Shown here piece after piece: positions 1-11,699 of a DNA stretch of 64,000 nt. Origin of the DNA: Ligula intestinalis (taxonomy: Eukaryota > Platyhelminthes > Cestoda > Diphyllobothriidea > Diphyllobothriidae); NCBI GenBank assembly GCA_036362985.1, contig JAYGXS010000001.1:45054727-45118726 (forward strand). Direction: 5' to 3'. The position numbers were made by a program, and so were the translations under genes. How positions within the stretch are numbered: position 1 is the stretch's first letter; every line of letters begins with the position of its first letter. The notes beneath the pieces are model-generated. The model did no database searches. It had not been told where the DNA came from and saw only the letters and a list, made by a program, of their open reading frames with translations.

Positions 1-156
1 TGCCTGTTTCATATGTGCCTAACTGCGGCTTCTTTTTGTTTCGATGCAGAAGACGTTTGTTTTCGGTTAGTTAGACCCCATGACGAGTGTTTTACATGTC
101 TCCTCTCCTTCTCCCGCCTTACATCCAGGTCTTAAGCGCACCTTGAGAAATTTCAG

Positions 157-413
157 ACGTCATGGAGGACCTGAATAAACTGGATCTCCTGCCACCGGTG
201 AGCAAAATCCCCAGCATGAATGCATCTGCCTACCGAACGTATGCTGAGGGCGTAGCAGCAAACTTTGAGAACTGTGAACTCGCCAAACTGATGTTCATTG
301 AGAAAGTGGCGGAGTGGTGTGCCTACTTGAACTGCACCAGTTTAGGATGCATTATTCCGCCACACCCATCCGAGCTACTGAGGCAAGCCATTCCATTTCT
401 TTTGCCTTTATAA
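157..413 (+). CDS. possible coding exon, protein not recognised
   Basis: An open frame starts directly after a good acceptor (TTTCAG ending at 156) and runs to a TAA at 411-413. It encodes about 84 residues, including a mixed helical stretch around ENCELAKLMFIEKVAEWC. I do not recognise the family. A polyadenylation signal AATAAA lies at 718-723, so this could be a 3' terminal exon whose upstream part is outside the window. An alternative end is a GC-type donor (GAG|GCAAGC) at about 376. An in-frame ATG occurs at 162 but the context favours an internal exon. Chance cannot be excluded for an ORF of this length. Confidence 0.33.
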
Positions 414-3190
414 TCTGCTTGATGCATTTTACAGACTTCGGTTCTTTTTGAAAATCTTTCCTTAGGCCTGTGTTTAAAGCACTTGTTAAATGTAATCGCT
501 TAGACAATGAGTGTTTTTCGCTGTTGCATTCTGATACAGATGTGTATCTACTCCACTCCGTTTTCAGAACTGACATCTTAACTTTTAGCTTTACAGACAG
601 GACTTGCTTCGCTCTACGTGAGCAGTTGTATCTATGCGGTTTATAGAATCATTCGGGAAAATGTTCGTATGCATGCAAATTAGACAACATTGGCGAAATT
701 TATGCTAATATTTCACAAATAAAATGCCGTTCTGTGGGTTTATATGGCTTTTCTTTACAGGATATTGTTAACATGTGCTTTTTAAACCTTAAAAACAAGT
801 AGAGGCCTAAAGGGAGTATCAAAAATATGCAGGGCACGTTTAAACGTTCGTGGAACTAAAATATTGTCTTCCTTTGAACAAGCAGTACTTAGCTTTTTTG
901 ATGAAGTGTCAATAGAGATTCGAGGCGCATTTTCGACTTAAAGGCCTTATTTTTATGGGATTAAAATTATGATTACCGTGTGCCACGATTCCAGGGTATT
1001 TCAGTCATACCAGATTCTAAGTCAAAACTATTTCTGGGATAAGCCAGCTATTATATACTTTACAAAAATGAAATGCTTACAGTATAAATAGGAAAAATGT
1101 ATTTTGCCTGGTCATTTCAGGAACTATGCCATTATTTATACAATGAATGAAAACATTTGTCATTGGCTAACGAGAAACTTCGTTGTGATTTTCTTTTAGG
1201 CAGGGAGCTAAAGGGGTAGTTATAAAAGATGGCTTTCCGACATGTTTAATTAATTTGGGAAGATTTTTGGGTTAATCCGCAACAGAACGTTTCATGAGTA
1301 GGATTTTGTGCCCAGACGTCTACTTGGACTTATCGATCATGAATTTCGACGTATGCTGTAAGTTTTCAGCATAGTGTGTCCGAAGGTGTTAGTTCCATAG
1401 CCCATTACTCAAATTCTTGCCTCTCCTCTTTTCTTGTATTTTACTTGAAATTTATCAATTCATTCTAGGTGTTTCTAACGAAAAATATTGACAAACTATT
1501 TCCGATTCTTAGTCATCGCTACTTTGTTAGTAAGCACAAAGGTGTGACTAATGCAGGTGCCTACCTCTACACGTGTAGATATAACCTCGAGAAAATTAAA
1601 GACGAAATTTCTATTCAAATTAAAACATACTTTGTACACATACTGTGGCTGTATGAACCAGATACTTGGGAACGGGTTCACTCGTAGTTCCGCAGGCTTT
1701 CATGTGGTTTTAGGGTAACCACTGAATACACTAAATGAAATACGCTGCGACATCGGCTGCATTTCAGCCCGCGGCATAAATAACAGCATTAGTAGTTGCC
1801 AAAACTTGTCGGACAGAATAGCCTTAAAAGAATACAGAAAACGCAATGCTAGTGTTCGGGGTTACCTATTACCTTTGCAGAGGTCGCAGGCTGTATTAAA
1901 CTCTATTATTTATCATCTGACTTTTGAATCCCCTGACTTCTTTAAGATCGTCCTCAATACTTAGCTTTTAAAAATCTCCAATCGCTATGGAATCTGGGTC
2001 CTAGGAATATGGTGGGCTCTGGGTGAATTGTTTATAGAAAGTCATCAAGTCAACTAGATTAATTTGTTATCGTTATTAAAATTTCTTACGTTGTTTGTGC
2101 ACTCTACCTATAGTAATAGATCAGTTAGGTCGATGCACTGAAGAATTTTGTGCGGCTAGCCTATTTGAAATTTCAGAATAAATTGAAGGCGTGTGTTTGA
2201 CCTGTCCGTTGGCAGAACCTACGCATCCTGTTAAGGTTACCTAGCTTTTAACTAATGGATAGTCAATTAAATTATGGAAACTCATTGGACGTTCCCGTTG
2301 TAAATCTGGGATGTCGGCCTTCGTTTGCATCCCCGAGTGGGTGTATTGGAAAACTTATTGGTCATTCAGAATGGAGCGCTGACGCAAATTCCCAATGGTA
2401 GCATCCATGAATATTGGCAAATCAGATGTCAGAGGAGACGCGTTGGGTTGGGTGAACCTTTACTGAAACAAAAGTGCTTACGGGAAGCTCTGGATGTATT
2501 TGCCACAAGCTTGTGGTTGTCAGTGTCCGCGGTTGAGATTCCAAGGCTCCAGTGCGTGTGCGACTTTGTTCTGTCTGGGTCCGTCTGCAATAAATCAATG
2601 AATGACGCCCGTTACTTGGCTGGCTTCATGTTGCGGGCGGCTCCAGCAGAGAATCGAATAGAGACCTGAGCCTTACAGATCCGCAACGTGATAAAGCAGT
2701 GGCGACGATCACGGAACTTACTTCCACGAGTCTGCAAAATAGGCGTTGATGAATTAAATAAGTGGCGATTTGCTGCATTAAAAAAATAACTGAAGGGTAC
2801 AAAACAACAAAGGTATCGATAGGAGACGGGAATACATACCCTTACCGTAAGGCTGATAGCAATGAACAAAATTTCAGTATAATATATATTCCCGTATGCC
2901 AACCCTAAAAACGCAACGCGTCTGCAGTAAAGGGTACCTGTTACCGTGTCTTACCGGGATACCTACCACTGCCTCATGGTTCTGGCGGTTCAAGTGCTTT
3001 CTTTTGTGTGTTCGATTCCTACCAACATTTCCGACCTCATTTATTTTGGATCAACCGGAAAAATGTTGAAAATTATCGTCTTTTCAGGTCTTGGTTGATT
3101 TTTTAGGCACACTTGTTTGTCACTTAGTCTGCTGCGATATAATTAGTTGATTCCATAGTCCCTAGAAGGTTAAAACAACTTGGCAGCCGG
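414..3190. other. no supported gene
   Basis: This is AT-rich, stop-dense sequence. It contains the AATAAA at 718-723 that may end the preceding exon. ORFs at 1469-1687 and 2325-2669 have no recognisable motif and no convincing pair of splice sites. I see no repeat shared with the rest of the window. Confidence 0.4.
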
Positions 3191-3629
3191 ATGAGGGCAC
3201 GCTTTAGGAGGGTTGCTCCACCGGAGGTAGGGGGTACTTTTGCCTTGGGGACCGTAGACGGCCTTGATCGCTACGGGCTGCATATCTTTAAATTTCCTAA
3301 GCGCTGCGAGCTAATCAGGCCTCCTGAATTTCCCGCAACTTCTGCTACACACGACGTAAGTAGAAAGCCGGTATTTTGCATCGGTCAGGTGGCCAATGCA
3401 TGTTCTGCACGGCCTTTTCTTTTCGGTGGGCAGGCTGCAAATGGCTGTGTCTTCTTCGTCAAACTAGTGTCGTCGTTCACTACGTGCACGTCTGCGGGCG
3501 TCTTGGACAGACAAATGGACAGTTTCCCGCAGTTGACACCAGTGACTCTCTATGGAAATGTGGTATAGATGTGGTCCACGCAGATAATAGACGAGCGAAC
3601 GTATCCCAACATGTGTAAGCTAGTGGAAT

Positions 3630-4000
3630 AGGATAAGGCGTGAAAGGCCAGAGTAGTAGGAAGAATGCATTGTGTACACAAGCGAGAGGAGAATAGATGA
3701 GAGTAGATTGACTTGGGCGAGACACGTCCGCTCAGTAGGTTGACCGGGTCTCAAGTGAGGTTTGAGAGCCGCTAGGCCGGCAGACAGACAGAGAGCGCTT
3801 TCGATGGCTTAATCGGCCTGTGATTGGTTGGACACCGTACGGATGGACAGCGTGTAGGTGGAAAGCGTATGGTTCGACACCGTTATTGGATAATGTGGGT
3901 AGCCTGTGTCTCGCAGCAAGAAGTTTAGCGACCACAACGACCTTGAGCTCCAGACAGATTGAGGCCAAGACCGGAAAGCCAGACATCGGGACATGCACCT
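3630..4000 (+). repeat. dispersed repeat family A, copy 1
   Basis: This copy shares blocks with those at 12870-13260, 14262-14640, 15110-15440 and (inverted) 57700-58085. Shared blocks include the stretch around ATTGTGTACACAA..GAGGAGAATA, then GAGACACGTCCG and CAGTAGGTTGACCGGG. The last two are nearly identical to copy 4 at 15240-15280. No protein is encoded. It may be a solo LTR or a non-autonomous element. The ends are approximate. Confidence 0.6.
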
Positions 4001-4009
4001 GTTAAAGTA

Positions 4010-4800
4010 CAGGGTCGCTACAGAAGCGTTTTCGTCTAGAGCTTGCAGTCAATCGGTCAATTCTTCGCTGAAATGGAGACGCTGACCAAGAGAACTTTAA
4101 AAGGAGTATATAACTTAGTAAGTGAGCTTGTACGTTGGGGTCTTCTGTGGGGTTGAAGTTGGAGCCTCGTTTTGGAGATGACGATTCGCGATCTGCCCAG
4201 TCTTCGGCGCCGTGAATCGCCTTGGTCACCAACATGTCCTGTCAGTGTAGCCTACGGACGAGAACATAATCCAGCAGCCGCCATTGCCGCGATCAGGCGT
4301 GCATCCACGGGTCCCTGTCTGGCGTCGGAAGGCGGAAGAAAGTTTTGGTGAGCAGAAGATGGTGTTCCGCGCAGGTGCGCAGAAGAAGGAGGCTGCTCTC
4401 ATTACAGTCTTCCCAGTACTCCCTGCCGGGCAGTGTGGTTTCTTCCGACACTGGCATTGAAGTCACCAAAGACAACTAGTTTATCTGTATTCGGCTCAGA
4501 CACCAAGGGGACGTGCAGGTCTCCATAGAATTTGTTCTCCTCTCCGTCAGATCTGGTCTTTGGGAGGGAGCGAAGGCACTGATGATTATGGTGAAAGTAA
4601 GTCTCCGAGGAGGCAGGCGTAGGTTCCTTAGTCGGCCGTTGCTGCCCTGTGGCAAACTGGGTGGTCATCCCACAATGTCTTTCTGAACAGCAAAGATGAC
4701 GCCAAGGTCACACCACTCTCCCTTTGGACGGACTCACTCTAGGACCATGGGCAGTTCGGCGGTAGGGAAGGGGATGGAGACGGGGTTGTTGTTTTGTGTT
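4010..4800 (-). mobile_element. RTE-like LINE fragment, endonuclease domain
   Basis: Minus-strand frames encode a broken apurinic-type endonuclease (exonuclease-endonuclease-phosphatase fold). The hallmark GDFNASVG falls near 4430-4470. It is followed by a segment around [20 protein letters not shown] (4320-4400) and then VTKAIHGAEDWADRESS (about 4180-4230), the order found in the RTE-like LINEs of flatworms. Upstream, around 4640-4720, degenerate sequence corresponds to the start of the domain. Frameshifts separate the pieces and no reverse transcriptase follows, so this is a dead fragment. The same family recurs at 19084-19420, 25797-27030 and 42220-43320. Confidence 0.82.
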
Positions 4801-4964
4801 TTTCTAACGCGTATTTTCCGATTTTTGAGCCACGGCTGTCAGCAGAAGACGTGATACCCAGCAATGGTTTAGGGCATTTTTAGCCCCTTCTACCGCGTGG
4901 GGCAAGCAGTGTAGTCCATAAATATTACTGCTTTGACATCCCAGAGAGCTGCCGAACTCCGTTA

Positions 4965-6630
4965 TGGGTCGCAAATTGGTTTTTAGCAAGAGGACGACCC
5001 GAGTTAGCCTGGACCTTCTACTGATTGAATGTCACTCTCCCTGTAGGATGATATTTAAGGGCCAACACAGAGGCATTCATCACCTGCATAAGACAAATTT
5101 AGCGAACCAATGCCATCCTGCAATGGCACATGACAGGTCCATCGTCGATTCCGACGAAGTCCACCGTGTGCTCCATAGAATAGTGGAGCAAATACGGGGC
5201 CTTGATCGTGGATTTGTTTCTAGTAATGAGGGACCTGCACCGCATCAACCGCACTCTCTTATTCTTCACCCACATGTATCCGGTGTCAAAGCAGGGACCG
5301 GATTGGGCCCGGTGGCCAGCGCAGCGTGAGCCTGCACCTACGCGTACCACCAACGCCTCCGTTTTCGCCAATTTTATGGGAGCGCTACCCGAATAGTGCC
5401 TGCTCCCATAATGGTCCAGCCCATATACCACGCGAGCCGTTTAGGGGGCAACGACACGTATCAGTACGTACAAATCAAGCAAGTGTCAAAACAATTAACT
5501 GGGAAATGAGGGTGTCATTGAATCCTCTCCTACAACTGGTCATGCAGCGGACGCGCTGGGCCAATACGGGGGGCGGATCAGGATACGACAGGCGTTATTG
5601 CAGGTGTGCATACACCAAATAACTCATATGTAGGGCTTGGTGGCATGCTTAAGTGAAGGTTTACGGTGCGCCGGCCATCCCTACCTGATCTCACCTCTAG
5701 TCTAATAGACTGACATGACACCAGACCCAGGTAAGAGTGGAGCAGAGAGTTCGGTAGATACTGCACAAGTCTACTATAATAATATACTAAGTCGCGCGCA
5801 AATCATTGTCCCTGTGCCAACCCTACTGTGGCAGACGGAGTACACATCATCAGCGTCGAAGCTTGACCTGTCATTCGCGTATCCTGTTGGGGGTGCGTGA
5901 GAGTTGTATAAGACTTCCTTACCAAAAACTAGTTTCTAACTGTTTTAAAAGTCTCAAAATAGCCGTGGAAAGACTTAAAGTGGTCAAAGATATTCCAAAA
6001 CTTTAAGTGTTTTCCACACATGTATTCGGTAATTTTCGTATATTATTTTAATAACGTCAAAAACATGCCATTTGAAAATTACGATTGCAGCCACTATTAC
6101 CAGGACTTCTTTCAATACTCAAGTTTTAGTTAACTGCATACTTTATTTTGTCAGTAGCTAGTATCTGGTTTATGCGTGGTCATATTATGCCCGCCGTTTT
6201 TTCTAACCAGGACTTTGGTTGCAATGTTTCTAGTGTTTTATGTACGACGACTCTCTGAAAACGTCTACTATACTGTCTCAGGTGACGCACAACCTCGTCC
6301 ACTTTGTCCACAAATGTCATCATGACGTAGACGATGCATCGGGAAAAAACGAGTGAGAATTTTTATGGATAGAAAAAACCATGTGAATTTTTACTTCTTA
6401 TTTATCAACAACGTCAGTCCATCAGTTCAGACCTAAGCCGTGAGAAGTCGAACTCGCATCCAGTCCCTTTTTTCCCGAAATAACGATATTTCGAACGCCC
6501 TATCATTGATAAACGCGCTTTCTATCCTGTCAACTACATTTATGATTATTCAATCCCACAAAAACTTGGAGCTTTCGTAATTCTTCCTCGTCCGTGTTTC
6601 AACCTCCGCTGAGGACATATTAATGGCAAC
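4965..6630. other. no supported gene; mixed unique and repeat-like sequence
   Basis: Overlapping ORFs of 60-120 codons occur on both strands between 4964 and 6006, in a locally GC-richer stretch. None shows a recognisable domain and both strands are equally open. Sequence from 5900 to 6630 is AT-rich. The upstream exon that should supply the start codon of the receptor gene at 6664 was not found here. Confidence 0.35.
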
Positions 6631-6663
6631 CACTAGCACTTGAAAGTATGCTCTGTTTTTCAG

Positions 6664-7092
6664 CGTACTTTTTATCCTTTCCATTCCAGTACCACAACTT
6701 TACCGCTGCCGCTTTCCGGGCTGTCCAGCAATTTATCCTTCGAGAAGGCTTCTCCAAAGTGTTACGACGATTACAACTGCGACCCTCCTGACTACGCTTA
6801 CCTCTTCTACGTCATTTTTGGCCTCTTTTTCACTGTGGTCTGCTCGGCCAGCCTTCTATCTAACTTGGCCTGCGTGGTGGCCTTTAACAAGGCCTCTAAT
6901 CGTACCGGAGCCACACTCTACTTCTCTGCAATCGCACTCGCCGACTGTCTCCACCTGAGCATACTCCTATTGCTGCATGTGCCACGTTTCCTACATGAGA
7001 CGTATGCGGAACAAATTGATGTCTATGCAAGGTTCACAGTTCGCTCTATACCAAAGGCTCTACCCTTCCTAACCTTCAGTGAACTTGCCTCG
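6664..7092 (+). CDS. GPCR exon A: N-terminus, TM1, TM2, start of TM3
   Basis: The acceptor TTTTTCAG ends at 6663 (a second candidate, TTCCAG, ends at 6691). The donor is TCG|GTGCGT at 7092/7093, phase 0. The extracellular part has an N-glycosylation site (NLS, residues 23-25) and an acidic two-cysteine patch (CYDDYNC). TM1 and TM2 are followed by a 30-residue first extracellular loop. The ORF continues to 7218 only by intron read-through. Confidence 0.8.
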
Positions 7093-10000
7093 GTGCGTGT
7101 TTTTGATACACCATCTGTTAGAATTGGAATTTATGTATTGGTCCAGTCGTCCGTTGCTTACTCAACTACTTGGTCTAATTTCTTAAGTCTTTCAGATCTC
7201 ATGCAACCTACGGCGTGACTAAGTTGGGAGGGTAGCCAATACATCAAAATGTTCGCAGTCCTTAGCCTCCGTCTACGTTCTCCCCCAATCTGTCACATGA
7301 AAAGCCATTAACACTCATCTTGTAGATGATTTTACTCATCATCAAGTCACGATGTGCAGTAAACAGTTCTCTTCTAGGCCTCATGTGGCACCCTTTTTGC
7401 GCATTATGTAATTGCATCCTGTTATTAGCTTGCTGATAAAGGCATAATGGCAACCATTGCAGAAAGGTACTAACTTTCCGTCTTCTCGGCTTTCATTCCT
7501 CATATTGACATCTTTTTGGATTCGACCGAACAGGCTCTGTGATTGTACTTCATCTAACTTATCGTTAAAAACTTTTGTGTAGACAAACTTCTGTTGACCG
7601 ACAGAGCACAGTTCTTAGGTCATACGTGCATATATGCATTTTAGCAGATAACACTTGCGTGTTATCACAAAGCTAACACTTAAAAATTAAAACGTATAGC
7701 TTACCGAAGAAATTGAGGAGCTATTTTCGATTCAATGAAAACGTTCGCGTTCCAGGTATTTGCATGAACAAGGAAGAAGACGTGTCGAGCACCGGGTCAA
7801 TTGGTTTATTGTCCTGAGCTTTCGAACTCTTACAGGAGTCCATCTTCAGGGGTAAGAAGCAGCAACTGAAAGGAGGGTAATTAGAGTGGGCATAGGCCAA
7901 TCGACTGTCAGATGTCATCAGGTCGTCAAGACGTAAGAAACATTGACCAAAAAGGATGGGTGGTTAATTATAATGGTAAACGCTAATTAACTGTCAGTGA
8001 AGTCGCCGGTCGTTCGGGGTCATAAACAGCGTTCGTACTCCTTTCCACCGAGTTGATTTACATTGCAGCACTCCAGCTAACAGAAGAACTCAATAAAAAT
8101 ACCTTCACGATCTCTTCCGAGCTAATGGTTACCCGATCTCTTTTATCAAACGAAGCAAGCGCCAAGTTAACAAACGACGGTCGGTACAGCAGTAAGCCGA
8201 AGTCTGGATGGCTATTCCTTGCATAAAAGGAGTCTCCGAAGCAGTATTACGGTTGCTACGAACCGCTGACAGTTAATTAGCCTATACCACTATAATTGCC
8301 AGCATCCTTTTTGGTTGATAACAGCCCATTGAAGTTAACTTTGTAGCAGATTTCATCTGAAAACCCGGCGTAATAAATACGCTTAACAAAATTGTCAGGG
8401 GTTTGGCCTCCCAGGCCTGACTAATAAGTGACCTAATTTAATCTATCGTGATAATTGTTGTAAAATTACCTGTTCATTCCACCGTTCGGAATGCTGCAGG
8501 CTGTCGTTTACTTCTCTGAACTCCACAGCCGACCTAAGTGGGGGGCTAATAGGATTCGCCGGTGGGCGACTTAGTGTTACTGAGCTGGAAGCTGCGTGGA
8601 CAACATATTTTATGCTGTCTACAGCTCTCTTTGACCTTCTAGCAATCTGTTGACTCCGGACAGCACGACGTTAAGCGTTCTTTCAATTTTGCCTACACAT
8701 CGGCCAATGACAATCATGCTGTATGGATTGGAGGTTTTACTGTGCCACTTTCTGCTGCTCTTGTCCAGGCTCCCTGTGCAATAGAGTGGGTTTTTTGTAC
8801 ATTAAATAACCACGTCCCCCGATGTAAACCTTCACGCTTATAGGTTTGGCTTACGCTCTGCGTTCTTGCGGATCGCTATACTTACCTGCGGCTGGGTTTC
8901 TTCTCCCGCTCGGTTACCTCCAGTACACTGCATCTGCGTGTGACTTCTGTTGTGCTGGTGTTCACCTTCTGTTACACCATTCCAAAGTTCTTCGAATTTG
9001 AGTTGCAACCGGTGCATGACAATCCTGGCCTTTACCGCGCTATGCTCACGCCAGTGGGCAAGTCAGGTCCTTTCAGGTGAGCACTTTCTTTCCTGTTTAC
9101 TGATTTGCATATTACAGGGCCTGTATTGGTAGTCCTCATTGTCGCCATCGTAAAAAGGAAACCGCTACTCAATCGGTTTTACAGTAAGTCGTGCGGGGTG
9201 CAACTAAATCTTAAAAAATGAGGTAAACTGATATCAAGGATAACCAAAACACCCTTTTTACCTACGTTGAGGCGTACCGTCACTTTCGAAGTCACCATTT
9301 AACCCCGCTTCATTAACTAACAATATTTTTCTCTACGTTCTAACTCGTAACTCAAGTGATCTTAGTTGTCAACATCTATAGGTAAGTTCAGGGATAAGTC
9401 TGGTGCAGTAGATCCCAGCAGCTACAGTAAGAAATGGTCTCGTTCGAAGGCTGTATATTTTGTTCAGTCCCGATCTTTTAAGTCGTTGAGGTGTCACTTC
9501 CAATCGGTGTACAATGATCTACTGTTCGCTATAAAAATGTGCCAGTGAAATTATCCTAGGATGAACTTTTTCGGGAATTTGTGATTTAAAAGATCAAGAC
9601 TCTCTTTACCTTCAACGCAACTTCGTTCATTGTAAAGTGTTGAATACTCGGTGGCAGGCACCTCCAAAGGGTAACCTCCCGAAATCGGACCCATTTTTAG
9701 AAGACAGAGTGCCTGTCGCTTTCACAATTAGCTAATCGATAGATGCATGTTCTGGTAGGGCTCGTGGTGCAAGGGATGATGTTATCTGAAGATATCTCCT
9801 GTACATCCTTCAAAACTTTCAGCAGTTGCTTTCGTGACTTACCAACTGCTGAAATCACAAACAGCAGGCTGTTATTGCACCTAACTGACAAAGTGCACTT
9901 TGAATACATGTAAGATACTGTTCTGTCACATTAAAGTTCTGCCGGCAGCCTGCTCGTAACTTTTATGTTTTGTACTTTTCGATTTTAAACTTTGATGAAA

Positions 10001-11494
10001 AACATCGAAACATGGACTTCTCGGAGTTAGTTTTAACAAGGCAGGAGCGCCCTCGTTTTCATCAAATATCTCCCAAGTTTACGTTCACTAGTACGAGGAT
10101 GCTCGTACAAGTAGCAATCCCGAGCTGAAGTCGAAAAAAGTCATGCGTTAAGCAGGTACGATTGAGTCCACTATCCTGTTTACCTGTAATGGTTCTTGAA
10201 AACAAGAGGCTGACTGCAAAATCATTAGACCTCATTGTGATAAAAATTGAACATTCTTAAAAAATTACTTTATCCCTATAGGAATATCATGGATCACCTC
10301 TTACGAGTACCTATCGAAATGTTCATTCCCTATCTCGTCGTGAGTGTCATCACCTGTTTGAATGTTTCTAAGATGGTTGACTTCGGTTCCTCCAAGTGGA
10401 AGGCTGTCACCAGCCTCTGCTCACCCCACAAATACGGCTCCTTGGGTTGCTGCTGGTGCGGAGACGACTTCGCGAACTGTAATATCTTTCGACGAAGCCC
10501 CACTTCTGCGGAGCGCACGACCCCTTCCCCCACTAATACTACCACTACCGCTTTTCCAAAAGCAAGCGCTGAAAAGCTGAAGGACGAGAAGGAGACGGTA
10601 GTTGACCAAGTTTACTACTGCGGCATCCCCTTTGAAAAGCGCTCCTCTCTGATGCCCTTTTACTTTCTTCTTCCTCCACCCAAAATGGAGATCCAGGAGA
10701 GTGCCAATGTGGTAATTGCCGTATGCCTCGGTTTCCTCCTTGTGCTCACTAAATTTCCGAAACTCATTCTACACGTACTTACAACAGAGCACTACATCGA
10801 CTACGATGACACTTATCTGGCGTTGGCCTATGCCTTCCTTAACCTCGCCTTCATTGCCTTCAAGCCCATGATTTACCTTGTGCTGGGGGTTCACTTCCGT
10901 CATGCCCTGACAGGGTTCTGCTGCTGTGCTTGTCTCTACACACCACGAATGCGTAGTGTTCACAGCTCGCTGGAACATGGTTTCCGAGAATCCAGCATAC
11001 AGTACACAGCCGCGCGTGCCAGTGCAATTGAAAACGGAGGTGATGAGACAAGCGTTGTTTTTGCAACGGAGACGGCAATAGGATCCACCATTGAGGACGA
11101 AGTCGAGGAACTGCCAACAGCAACAAGGGTTCGGTGGGATGCAGAGAACGGTGTTAAGTTGGCGGACTTGTCAAAGGGACCGGCAATGCAGCAAACAACA
11201 CAATCTGGGAGCGAAACTGCAGAGGAGACAGCCACGTTGGCGCGCAAGGCCAGTTTTGAAACGGGGGAGTCTGCCGTCTGTGGGAGCACGGACGACGACG
11301 CCAACCAGAGAGGCTCTGTTTTGCAATCAGAGTCCACTGGGGTGAATAGGCGTAACTCGAGCTCCGGTGAGTTCAGGTCGGTAATAAGAACTGCGTCAAA
11401 ATCCAAAGCTGGATCTGTGGTTCCGCCGCCTACGACGAAGTTGAGGGTGATAGGTGACAGCATGAAGCCTAGCAATCCTACCGAGCAGGTGTAA
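6664..11494 (+). CDS. divergent class A (rhodopsin-family) neuropeptide-type GPCR, three visible exons
   Basis: Exons 6664-7092, 8844-9076 and 10282-11494 join with matching phases (0, then 2) into a 624-residue open frame. Seven hydrophobic segments are visible: TM1 about 46-74 with N67, TM2 84-109 with the ALAD aspartate D94, TM3 133-156 ending in DRY (153-155), TM4 174-192 running into IPKFFE, TM5 229-250, TM6 362-386 and TM7 398-423. The IPKFFE block after TM4 resembles FMRFamide and related peptide receptors. A roughly 110-residue third intracellular loop, a cysteine cluster (CCCAC, 434-438) suited to palmitoylation, and a 190-residue Ser/Thr-rich cytoplasmic tail follow. TM7 has KPMIY instead of NPxxY, and TM6 lacks CWxP. 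No cysteines are available for the TM3-ECL2 disulfide. No ATG precedes TM1, so a 5' exon is missing. Ligand unknown; a flatworm-specific orphan group is likely. Confidence 0.85.
7730..8335. mobile_element. internally deleted fold-back Penelope-like element in GPCR intron
   Basis: This sequence is homologous to the longer element at 51900-53690. 7730-8040 matches its left arm (minus orientation), including the stretch around CTCTTACAGGAGTCCATCTTC. 8060-8270 matches the coding stretch before the GIY-YIG domain (compare 52640-52830). 8265-8335 is an inverted return of the terminal sequence, with GACAGTTAATTAGCC and CATCCTTTTTGGTTGAT. The reverse transcriptase and endonuclease are both lost. It lies inside the 1.75-kb intron between TM3-encoding exons. 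Confidence 0.78.
7820..7849 (-). ncRNA. hammerhead-like core in Penelope terminal repeat
   Basis: On the minus strand CTGAAGA is followed by a six-pair helix (GGACTC with GAGTTC around a CTGTAA loop) and then GAAA, which is the arrangement of the hammerhead core and stem II. Hammerhead motifs are an established feature of Penelope-like element ends. A spare U precedes stem II and I cannot see a good stem I, so activity is doubtful. Confidence 0.45.
8844..9076 (+). CDS. GPCR exon B: TM3 end with DRY, TM4
   Basis: The acceptor CTTATAG ends at 8843 and the donor TTCAG|GTGAGC is at 9076/9077, phase 2. The exon starts VWLTLCVLADRYTYL, completing TM3 with the intact DRY triplet, and continues through TM4 to IPKFFEFEL. 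It then encodes a second extracellular loop that contains no cysteine. Confidence 0.86.
9077..10281 (+). other. GPCR intron, no element recognised
   Basis: This 1.2-kb intron starts GTGAGC and ends CCCTATAG. I see no further exon that would keep the phase; phase 2 out and phase 2 in match directly. It contains no recognisable repeat. Confidence 0.6.
10282..11494 (+). CDS. GPCR exon C: TM5-TM7 and cytoplasmic tail
   Basis: The acceptor CCCTATAG ends at 10281 and the stop TAA is at 11492-11494. The exon encodes TM5 (MFIPYLVVSVITCLNV), a long Cys- and Thr-rich third intracellular loop, TM6 (VVIAVCLGFLLVLTKFP) and TM7 ending KPMIY. The cysteine cluster and a hydrophilic tail rich in Ser, Thr and Glu follow. 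The 171-codon antisense ORF over 10960-11475 is a shadow of this exon. Confidence 0.86.
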
Positions 11495-11654
11495 TTTCTG
11501 TTGTTGCTTCCTCCTTTTCGCGTTTTCCATCTCTTATAGACTTAGCTGTTGGCTGTTTGTATTTGATGTACTTGACCCGATCGGCCATAAGTTGTGCTCT
11601 ACCATTCTGTCATTCACCACATCCATCCGTTGTTCTGTATTTGTGATCTGTATG

Positions 11655-11660
11655 ATTAAA
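11655..11660 (+). promoter_or_regulatory. polyadenylation signal variant
   Basis: ATTAAA lies 161 bases after the GPCR stop codon. It is the commonest variant of the AATAAA signal and no AATAAA lies nearer. Confidence 0.4.
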
Positions 11661-11699
11661 AAATCACACATGCTCCTTCTCATTCCGCTTTCCGTCGCC

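Noticed and set aside
3191..3568. 125-codon plus-strand ORF
   Set aside because: No domain, no splice context and an overlapping 80-codon ORF in another frame. Chance is likely at this length.
6640..6663. Apparent start (MKVCSVFQ) of the receptor ORF
   Set aside because: The first codon is TTG, and the stretch is the pyrimidine tract and CAG of an acceptor. A real start must lie in an upstream exon.
10960..11475. 171-codon ORF on the minus strand
   Set aside because: It is antisense to the last receptor exon, whose transmembrane coding is unambiguous on the plus strand.
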